Below, in pieces: positions 6,913 through 11,604 of a DNA stretch of 11,604 nucleotides. This DNA comes from Phycisphaeraceae bacterium (lineage in GTDB: Bacteria > Planctomycetota > Phycisphaerae > Phycisphaerales > Zrk34), in contig JANQJT010000252.1 in the NCBI GenBank assembly GCA_028281485.1, positions 1 through 11,604 of the forward strand, written 5' to 3'. The notes beneath the pieces are model-generated. The model made no database searches. It worked only from the letters and a program-made list of their open reading frames with translations, and was not told where the DNA came from. A program made the position numbers and the translations under genes. Each line of letters opens with the position of its first letter. The first letter of the stretch is position 1.

Positions 6913-8151
6913 ATGGAAAGACGCCGAGCCGTCATTACCGGTTTGGGCTGGGCGACCAGCCTGGGAAACGATGTCGATGAGGTCTGGGCCAAGCTCTTGG
7001 CCGGGGCCAGCGGTATCGTGCCGATCAAGCGATGGGACACCAGCCAGCACACCAGCAAGATCGCCGGTGAGCTGACCGACTGGGACGGCGGGCCGCACCT
7101 GGATCACCAGGACCTGCGCCGCCTGGACCGTTTCGCACAGTTTGCCGTCAGCGCATCGATCGACGCGGTCAACGACTCGGGCATCGACCCCGAGGCCGAG
7201 GACCCGTGGCAGTGCGGCGTGATCATCGGATCGGGCATCGGCGGGATGGAGGAGTTCGAGTCCGGCCACGCCCGCGTGATGGAGAAGGGGCCCAAGCGGG
7301 CCAGCCCGTTCCTGATCCCCAAGCTGATGATCAACGCCGGCAGCGCCAACGTCTCGATCCGCTACGGGTTTAAGGGTGTGAACTACTCGACGGTAACGGC
7401 CTGCGCGGCGGCGGGGCACGCGATCAGCGATGCGCTGCGGGCGATCCAGTACGGCGAGGCCGACCTGGTGGTCACCGGCGGCAGCGAGGCGGCGGTGACG
7501 CCGCTGGGCGTGGGTTGTTTTATGACCATGCGTGCGCTGTCGACCCGCAACGACGACCCGGCCCACGCGAGCCGGCCGTTCGACAAGGACCGCGACGGGT
7601 TCGTGATCGCCGAGGGCGCGGGCGTGATGGTGCTCGAGGAATACGAGCGGGCCAAGGCACGCGGGGCGAAAATCTACGCCGAGGTTTGCGGCGCTGGCAT
7701 GACCGGCGACGGCGGCCACATCACCGCCCCCGACGAGAACGGCACGGGCGCCGCCGAGGCGATGCGCCGGGCGCTGAAGTCGGCGGGGATCTCCGAGACG
7801 GACGTTCAACACGTCAACCCGCACGCGACGAGCACGCCGCTGGGCGACATGGCCGAGCACCGCGCGATCAAGGCCGTGTTCGGTGACCACTCCAAGAACC
7901 TGGCGATCAGCGCCACCAAGAGCATGACCGGCCACCTGCTGGGCGCCTCGGGCGGCATCGAGGCGATCATGGCCGCGCTGGCGGTGAGCACCGGTGACTG
8001 CCCTCCGACGATGAACCTGGAAAACCCCGACGACGGCTGCGACCTGAACTACTGCGCCGGCGCGGCCCAGCACCACGACGTGAAGTACGCGATGTGCAAT
8101 AACTTCGGCTTCGGCGGGCACAACATCTCGCTGGTCTTCGGCAAGGTTTAA
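6913..8151 (+). CDS. fabF: 3-oxoacyl-ACP synthase II (KAS II)
   Basis: FabF elongates acyl-ACP with malonyl-ACP. The 412-residue product has the full KAS II set: Cys164 in VTACAAAGH, His304 in NPHATSTPLGD, Lys336 and His341 in ATKSMTGHLLGASGG, and the C-terminal glycine-rich NNFGFGGHN. Spacing matches E. coli FabF (Cys163, His303, His340). The start is ATG at 6913, giving MERRRAVITGLG, with ACAGGA at 6898-6903 nine bases before it; an in-frame TTG at 6895 lies inside that ribosome site and is rejected. A terminator follows at 8189-8218, closing the fatty-acid cluster. Confidence 0.97.
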   Translation: MERRRAVITGLGWATSLGNDVDEVWAKLLAGASGIVPIKRWDTSQHTSKIAGELTDWDGGPHLDHQDLRRLDRFAQFAVSASIDAVNDSGIDPEAEDPWQCGVIIGSGIGGMEEFESGHARVMEKGPKRASPFLIPKLMINAGSANVSIRYGFKGVNYSTVTACAAAGHAISDALRAIQYGEADLVVTGGSEAAVTPLGVGCFMTMRALSTRNDDPAHASRPFDKDRDGFVIAEGAGVMVLEEYERAKARGAKIYAEVCGAGMTGDGGHITAPDENGTGAAEAMRRALKSAGISETDVQHVNPHATSTPLGDMAEHRAIKAVFGDHSKNLAISATKSMTGHLLGASGGIEAIMAALAVSTGDCPPTMNLENPDDGCDLNYCAGAAQHHDVKYAMCNNFGFGGHNISLVFGKV

Positions 8152-8188
8152 GACGGTAACGCGATGCGATTTGAGACATCTATAAGAT

Positions 8189-8218
8189 CGGATCGGCACT
8201 GGCTCGATCCGGTTTTTT
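8189..8218 (+). terminator. Rho-independent terminator after fabF
   Basis: CGGATCG (8189-8195) pairs perfectly with CGATCCG (8205-8211) around a nine-base loop, followed after one G by six T (8213-8218). It begins 37 bases after the fabF stop and ends before the ferritin-like gene, separating the two transcription units. Confidence 0.85.
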
Positions 8219-8264
8219 CGTTTCGCATGGGCCGCGGAACCCCACAGCGACAGGAGCAAGTCTC

Positions 8265-8690
8265 ATGGACAAGCAAACGATGATCGATCGGCTCAACGAA
8301 GACCTGGCCGGTGAACTCAGCGCTATCATTCAGTACACGACCTACGCGGCCAAGGCGACGGGGCCGTATCGGCCGCAGCTGTCGGCGTTCTTCCTCGAAG
8401 AGGTGGCCGACGAGCAGCTGCACGCGCAGTTTCTGGCCAACAAGATCGTGGCCTTGGGCGGTGAGCCGACCACCACGCCGCGTGCGGTGACCGCGGCCCA
8501 GAGCAACCGTGAGATGCTCGAGGCGGTGCTGGCGGCCGAGCGGCAGGCCATGACCGACTACACCGAGCGGGCGCAGCAAGCCGACGCGATGGGCGACAAG
8601 GGCCTGGCCGTGCAGCTCGAGGACATGGTGCGTGACGAGAGCGGTCACTCGGAAGAGACCGAGCGGATTCTGCGAGATTGGCCGCTTTGA
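8265..8690 (+). CDS. Ferritin-like diiron protein
   Basis: The 141-residue, all-helical protein has the complete six-ligand diiron pattern of the ferritin-like superfamily: Glu17, Glu50-x-x-His53, Glu92 and Glu125-x-x-His128. Family members oxidise and store iron or handle peroxide. The segment EEVADEQLHAQFLANKI and the following LGGEPT are typical of bacterioferritin-like proteins, but the protein is a little shorter than classical bacterioferritin (about 158), and I do not see the usual heme-binding methionine clearly. The start is ATG at 8265 with AGGAG at 8252-8256, eight bases before. It is preceded by the fabF terminator, so it needs its own promoter, which I could not place convincingly. 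Whether it forms a 24-subunit shell is not known. Confidence 0.88.
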   Translation: MDKQTMIDRLNEDLAGELSAIIQYTTYAAKATGPYRPQLSAFFLEEVADEQLHAQFLANKIVALGGEPTTTPRAVTAAQSNREMLEAVLAAERQAMTDYTERAQQADAMGDKGLAVQLEDMVRDESGHSEETERILRDWPL

Positions 8691-8714
8691 ATCGGTTTGA
8701 AGCGGGTATTTGAG

Positions 8715-8736
8715 ATCGGGGCTTGATCCGCCCGAT
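8715..8736 (+). other. Small hairpin before fliN
   Basis: ATCGGG (8715-8720) pairs with CCCGAT (8731-8736) around a ten-base loop, directly upstream of the ribosome site GAGGGG (8739-8744). It may influence translation or be a weak end for the ferritin-like message. No T-run follows. Confidence 0.3.
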
Positions 8737-8751
8737 AAGAGGGGTATGCCC

Positions 8752-9141
8752 GTGTCCGACATCAACACGATCCTGAAGCTGAATGTGCCGGTCATCGTGC
8801 GCCTCGGTCATCGGCGGATGCCGCTGGGCGATGTGCTGAAGCTGACGCCGGGCTCGATCGTGGAGTTGGCCAAGAGCGCCGATGCGCCGCTGGACCTGAT
8901 GGTGAACAACTGCCAGATCGGCACGGGCAACGCGGTGAAGGTGGGCGAGCAGTTCGGGCTGAGCGTGCTGAGCGTGGGGGACGCGGAGGCGAAGATCCGG
9001 GCGTTGGGCGGGCAGGGCTCTGCGGGCGCGATGTCGACGCCGGAACCCACCACCGATGGTGGGGCGGAAGACGGTGTCGAGGATCAGGACATGAGCGAAC
9101 TGGACGCCGTGGCCGACGCGATGGACGCCGAGCAGGAATAG
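8752..9141 (+). CDS. fliN: FliN-like SPOA-domain protein (flagellar motor switch)
   Basis: The N-terminal 80 residues form a SPOA/FliN domain: a run like LNVPVIVRLGHRRMPLGDVL, then LTPGSIVEL, PLDLMVNN, IGTGNAVKVGEQFGLSV and a final AKIRALG. These align by eye with the C-terminal domain of E. coli FliN (IPVKLTVELG, LLRLTQGSVVAL, PLDILING). FliN forms part of the C-ring under the flagellar motor and binds CheY-P or FliH; the same domain occurs in type III secretion. The last 40 or so residues are an acidic, low-complexity tail. GTG at 8752 is preferred (GAGGGG seven bases before); ATG at 8746 has only one base between that site and the codon, but it would add just two residues. No other flagellar gene is in the window. 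Confidence 0.82.
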   Translation: MSDINTILKLNVPVIVRLGHRRMPLGDVLKLTPGSIVELAKSADAPLDLMVNNCQIGTGNAVKVGEQFGLSVLSVGDAEAKIRALGGQGSAGAMSTPEPTTDGGAEDGVEDQDMSELDAVADAMDAEQE

Positions 9142-9147
9142 GGCGGG

Positions 9148-9166
9148 GAAAGTCACAAAAACTTTC
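9148..9166 (+). other. Short hairpin after fliN
   Basis: GAAAGT (9148-9153) pairs with ACTTTC (9161-9166) around a seven-base A-rich loop, seven bases after the fliN stop. It lacks a G/C-rich stem and a T-run, so it is at best a weak terminator. Confidence 0.25.
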
Positions 9167-9174
9167 GGTATCTC

Positions 9175-9202
9175 TTGCACACGGCGCGTGGCGAGGTACG
9201 TT
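9175..9202 (+). promoter_or_regulatory. Possible promoter of the PEP-CTERM gene
   Basis: TTGCAC (9175-9180) and TACGTT (9197-9202) are 16 bases apart. The -35 is reasonable and the -10 poor (3 of 6). Downstream, GAGATCCC (9213-9220) and GGGATATCTC (9222-9231) form an imperfect inverted repeat that could be an operator or a leader hairpin. The gene needs a local promoter, but this placement is tentative. Confidence 0.35.
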
Positions 9203-9264
9203 TTAGTTAATAGAGATCCCCGGGATATCTCCGCAAAAAGACTTGGGAAGAGGAGGTTTTCATT

Positions 9265-10638
9265 ATGAAGTTGTGTATACGTGTGTGGGCAGTCGTGCTG
9301 ATCGCCGTTGTGCCCGTTTCTGCCGCCACTCCATTTGGGGCAGATTCCAACGATACCTCGGTTTACGCGCTTGGGACGTACGTCTGGAACGTTGTTTTCC
9401 TCTCGGACGCGGGCAACGGCTGGTCACAATCGCAGATCAATACGCACACGGACAGGGTCCAGGGGGCGGCGGACTACTGGATGAATCGCTCCCGGGACCG
9501 GTTTGTTCCGGGGGCGCAGCTGGACATCATCGTGAACGTGGTCAATGGCGGCGATCCGCGACGCGTGTCCGATGCGTCCGACACCAGCGGATACGCCGAT
9601 GCGCTGAACGGCGCTCTCGTCGATAACCCGGATTACATCATCCCTCCCGGCTCGGGTGGGATCGGGCTGGCTCCGCCTAACCCGTTTACGGTTGTGAGTG
9701 AATCCGAACCCAACACGACCGATGAGTTTTTCACCTTCACAACATCGAGCACCTATTCCCATTTCGCCACGCGTGAGTTCAATCGATTCACGCGCGACCT
9801 GTACGGCACGAATTGGGCGTTTACCACGTTTGTGCGACCGGTGAACGGGCGGTCTTCTGCGTTTGTGAACGGCCCGTACACCAACGCTCACCAAGATGAT
9901 AGCTCGAACGTTTACGCCCACGAGGCGGGGCACATCTTCGGTGCGTACGACGAGTACTCCAGTGCGAGCAGCGCCTACGTCAGTAGACTCGGGGGGTATC
10001 TGCAGACCGAGAACACCAACGCGCATTGGCAGGATCGTGAGCAGACGATCCGTAACTGGTCGTCTACCAGCGACTCGATCATGAAGACCGGTGGCAACTG
10101 GACGCTGCGGAGCGGCACGGCCAACGCGATCGGCTGGCGCGATCTGGATAACGATCGCATCCCCGACATCCTCGACACGTTTCCGGTGATCGACATCGAT
10201 AATGACCTGTCTGTACCCGTCACGCCCGACACCGTGCTGACCGGGTCGTTTGCGGTGAACCCGATGGAGAGCCCGAGCATCTGGTGGGGCGCGATCACGA
10301 TCAACACGCTCAGCTCGGCCTTTCTCAAGCTCAGAGACGACATCGTCGCCTTGGCGCCGTTCGAGCCCGGTGTTGAGCAACTCAAGAACGAAATCACGCC
10401 GCTGGGCGTGGACCTGACGCCGCTTGACGGCGAATGGGGCGGCTACGAGGAAGACTTCGCGCTCGACCTGTCGGAGCTGAATCTGGCGCCCGGTGACCAC
10501 CAGTACCTGCTTCAGGTGACCAACTCCGTCGGCAACGTGTCCGAGCAGGTCCTCGCGTTCACGATCATCCCCGAGCCGACGAGCCTGGCGCTGCTGGCGC
10601 TGGGTGGTGTGATGCTGGTGCGGCGGCGCAATCGCTGA
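9265..10638 (+). CDS. Secreted zincin-like protein with PEP-CTERM sorting signal
   Basis: The 457-residue protein has a signal peptide (hydrophobic core about residues 7-18, likely cut after Ala20 or Ala21). A zincin-type site HEAGHIFGAYD follows at 219-229 (His219, Glu220, His223, Asp229; HExxHxxGxxD, as in snapalysin-like and metzincin-type proteases). Next is an Asp-rich, calcium-binding-like DLDNDRIPDILD (293-304), then a beta-rich region to about 430. The C-terminus is a PEP-CTERM signal: PEPTS at 436-440, a hydrophobic helix and RRRNR, which an exosortase would process. A peptidase role is inferred from the motif alone; no close family is recognised. ATG at 9265 has AGGAGG eight bases before it, the strongest ribosome site here. 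No exosortase gene is in the window. Confidence 0.85.
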   Translation: MKLCIRVWAVVLIAVVPVSAATPFGADSNDTSVYALGTYVWNVVFLSDAGNGWSQSQINTHTDRVQGAADYWMNRSRDRFVPGAQLDIIVNVVNGGDPRRVSDASDTSGYADALNGALVDNPDYIIPPGSGGIGLAPPNPFTVVSESEPNTTDEFFTFTTSSTYSHFATREFNRFTRDLYGTNWAFTTFVRPVNGRSSAFVNGPYTNAHQDDSSNVYAHEAGHIFGAYDEYSSASSAYVSRLGGYLQTENTNAHWQDREQTIRNWSSTSDSIMKTGGNWTLRSGTANAIGWRDLDNDRIPDILDTFPVIDIDNDLSVPVTPDTVLTGSFAVNPMESPSIWWGAITINTLSSAFLKLRDDIVALAPFEPGVEQLKNEITPLGVDLTPLDGEWGGYEEDFALDLSELNLAPGDHQYLLQVTNSVGNVSEQVLAFTIIPEPTSLALLALGGVMLVRRRNR

Positions 10639-10797
10639 TTGAGGTCATAGGCTATGGGGTGGGAGATCGATGGTCACTTTTTAATGACGGTTGTCATGCT
10701 GCGCGGGTACGATAGGGGCGATGTTTCGACGGCCCATGGTGGGTTTCCCTTCGTTCGATATACCCTTACTTGTTGCACATATTGCTAGAGATTAATC
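10639..10797. other. Gap at the left edge of the low-GC islet
   Basis: These 159 bases change from GC-rich to AT-rich at about 10755. There is a small perfect inverted repeat ATGAC-GGTT-GTCAT (10683-10696) without a T-run. A 24-codon frame, ATG at 10721 to TAA at 10793-10795, ends two bases before the next gene; its only ribosome site, AGGGG, sits two bases from the ATG, too close to be good. It may be a leader peptide, the truncated start of an interrupted gene, or chance. Confidence 0.3.
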
Positions 10798-11187
10798 ATG
10801 TTAGACGAAGAACAGGGTAAAGATGATTTCTATGTGATCTTGGGAAGGCTGGCCACGACATTTTCTGCGATAGAGTTTTGGGTTAGTCAGCTATTTGAGT
10901 CTCTGGTGGACAATGACCATGTAGTAGTTGGGGGGCTGTTGGCGAGAGATATGTCGCTTCGCAAAAAGCTCGACAGTATTCGCAAGCTCTCTGAGTATAG
11001 GTTCTGGAAAGATGATGAATTGCAATCCAAGATTGTTTGCTGCGTTGAAGCAATACATGATAAGAGAGTTATTCGAAACAGTCTGATTCATGGAATATGG
11101 TCATTGCATGCCGAACATTCTGAGGATCCTATCGCAGAGTGTTTAGACCAGAAATGGAATTCAAAAAACATGATAAATGTTGGGTAA
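10798..11187 (+). CDS. Low-GC protein with HEPN-like RNxxxH motif, zero-frame part
   Basis: The zero frame gives 129 residues and stops with TAA at 11185. It is predominantly helical. An N-terminal helix FSAIEFWVSQLFESL is followed by a Lys/Arg-rich region and then RNSLIHGIW, where Arg93-Asn94 and His98 make an RNxxxH motif as in HEPN-domain ribonucleases of toxin and defence systems. I recognise no named family; the HEPN assignment rests on this motif and the helical character only. ATG at 10798 has AGAG seven bases before. Composition is far more AT-rich than its neighbours and uses ATA, TTA and AGA codons that the fab genes almost lack, which points to recent transfer. The coding potential appears to continue in the -1 frame after 11169. 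Confidence 0.6.
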   Translation: MLDEEQGKDDFYVILGRLATTFSAIEFWVSQLFESLVDNDHVVVGGLLARDMSLRKKLDSIRKLSEYRFWKDDELQSKIVCCVEAIHDKRVIRNSLIHGIWSLHAEHSEDPIAECLDQKWNSKNMINVG

Positions 11188-11327
11188 GGCTAGAGGGTAG
11201 AAAATGGAAGCTAAGCGAATTGCGGGACGAGCAAAAACAACTTGGTGATTTGTTAAAACGATCGAATCTGATGTGTGTGGAAGTCAGAGCGGCGATCAGT
11301 CAAGAGAGTGAGGGAGACAAAGAGTAG
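11139..11327 (+). CDS. Minus-one frame continuation of the low-GC protein
   Basis: This frame is open from GTG at 11139 to TAG at 11325. The part after 11169 (HDKCWVRLEGRKW, then a helical LSELRDEQKQLGDLLKR) reads like the natural end of the preceding protein, a strand pair followed by a long helix. If ribosomes shift -1 at 11163-11169, the joint product is 176 residues (124 + 52). Independent translation from GTG 11139 or ATG 11154 is possible, but neither has a convincing ribosome site. The alternative is a pseudogene caused by a one-base change in the A run. Confidence 0.45.
   Translation: MFRPEMEFKKHDKCWVRLEGRKWKLSELRDEQKQLGDLLKRSNLMCVEVRAAISQESEGDKE
11163..11169 (+). promoter_or_regulatory. 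Candidate -1 ribosomal frameshift heptamer A AAA AAC
   Basis: The heptamer is in exactly the phase needed relative to the upstream frame (tcA AAA AAC). Fifteen bases further on, the zero frame meets its stop, while the -1 frame stays open for 52 codons. A AAA AAC is a known efficient -1 site in bacteria, for example in insertion sequences. I see no strong downstream hairpin and only a weak GGA upstream, so stimulators are not evident. Confidence 0.45.
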
Positions 11328-11360
11328 TTTGATATTGCCGCAGTAATTCATGTGCAAAGT

Positions 11361-11604
11361 TCACAACAAACTTACCGGGTCGACGTCGACGGCCATGCGG
11401 GCGTCGGAGCGGATGTGTCCCTGGTTGCGTGCGGTGGTGAGGATGCGTTGGAGCGTGGGGGCGTCGGCGGCGGTGAGTTCGATCTGCATGCGGTAGTAGC
11501 CGCCGATGCGCGCGATGGGCGGCGCGAGGGGGCCGAGCACGAGGGCGCGGGTGTTCAGTTCTTCGTTGATCTTGAGCAGCGCATCGGCGCAGGCCTGCGC
11601 GGCG
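11361..11604 (-). CDS. priA: Primosomal protein N' (PriA), C-terminal end, partial
   Basis: The minus strand from the right edge encodes 80 residues ending at a TGA (11361-11363). They match the C-terminal domain of PriA, the helicase that restarts stalled replication forks. VLGPLAPPIARIGGYYRMQIEL corresponds in order to the family's GP-x-P, a basic-aromatic stretch and a strand, and the last residues DVDPVSLL correspond to the conserved DVDP ending. The helicase motifs and zinc-binding cysteines lie outside the window. PriA converges on the low-GC islet, which begins only a few bases past its stop. Confidence 0.88.
   Translation of the reverse strand, partial: AAQACADALLKINEELNTRALVLGPLAPPIARIGGYYRMQIELTAADAPTLQRILTTARNQGHIRSDARMAVDVDPVSLL

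Noticed and set aside
8104..8124. His in place of Thr in the FabF C-terminal GFGGHN loop
   Set aside because: GFGGHN occurs in well-known KAS II enzymes of other phyla such as actinobacterial KasA, so it is not an oddity.
8181..8186. TATAAG as a -10 box for the ferritin-like gene
   Set aside because: There is no matching -35, and transcription would start inside the fabF terminator.

Overview
The window looks like a high-GC bacterial chromosome, most likely Planctomycetota and probably class Phycisphaerae. The evidence is a secreted protein with a planctomycete-style PEP-CTERM tail (PEPTS, a hydrophobic helix, then RRRNR), the high GC content of most genes, and the style of the fatty-acid proteins. 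The lineage is an inference from sequence style; no database was searched.

Layout, left to right. (1) Positions 1-2150, minus strand: an ABC exporter (membrane domain plus ATPase) whose reading frame has no stop. It runs on at least 125 codons past the ATPase into a secretion-signal-like segment and off the left edge; a strong internal Shine-Dalgarno and ATG at 380 suggest a second start. (2) Positions 2151-2510: a divergent, gene-free control region with a nested inverted repeat over a possible promoter and a GC-rich leader hairpin. (3) Positions 2511-8151, plus strand: a complete cluster for phospholipid and fatty-acid synthesis, rpmF-plsX-fabH-fabD-fabG-acpP-fabF. It is tightly packed up to fabG; acpP has its own good promoter, and a Rho-independent terminator follows fabF. 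All key catalytic residues are present. Together PlsX, FabD, FabH, FabG, ACP and FabF supply malonyl-ACP loading, initiation, elongation, the first reduction and acyl-phosphate export to phospholipid; FabZ and FabI are not in the window. (4) Positions 8265-9141: a small diiron ferritin-like protein and an orphan FliN/SPOA-domain protein. (5) Positions 9265-10638: a secreted zincin-type protein with an HExxHxxGxxD site and a PEP-CTERM sorting signal. (6) About 10768-11360: a clearly lower-GC islet with one small gene broken into two frames. (7) Positions 11361-11604, minus strand: the C-terminal end of PriA.

The most interesting spot is the islet. The first frame encodes a helical protein ending in an RNxxxH motif of the kind seen in HEPN ribonucleases. 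Exactly where that frame is about to end lies a correctly phased A AAA AAC heptamer, the classical bacterial -1 frameshift signal. Shifting there joins the protein to a 52-residue continuation, giving 176 residues. This could be programmed frameshifting, or simply a one-base indel in a six-A run. The other leads are the stop-less ABC exporter fusion, the structured rpmF-fab control region, and the PEP-CTERM metalloprotease candidate.
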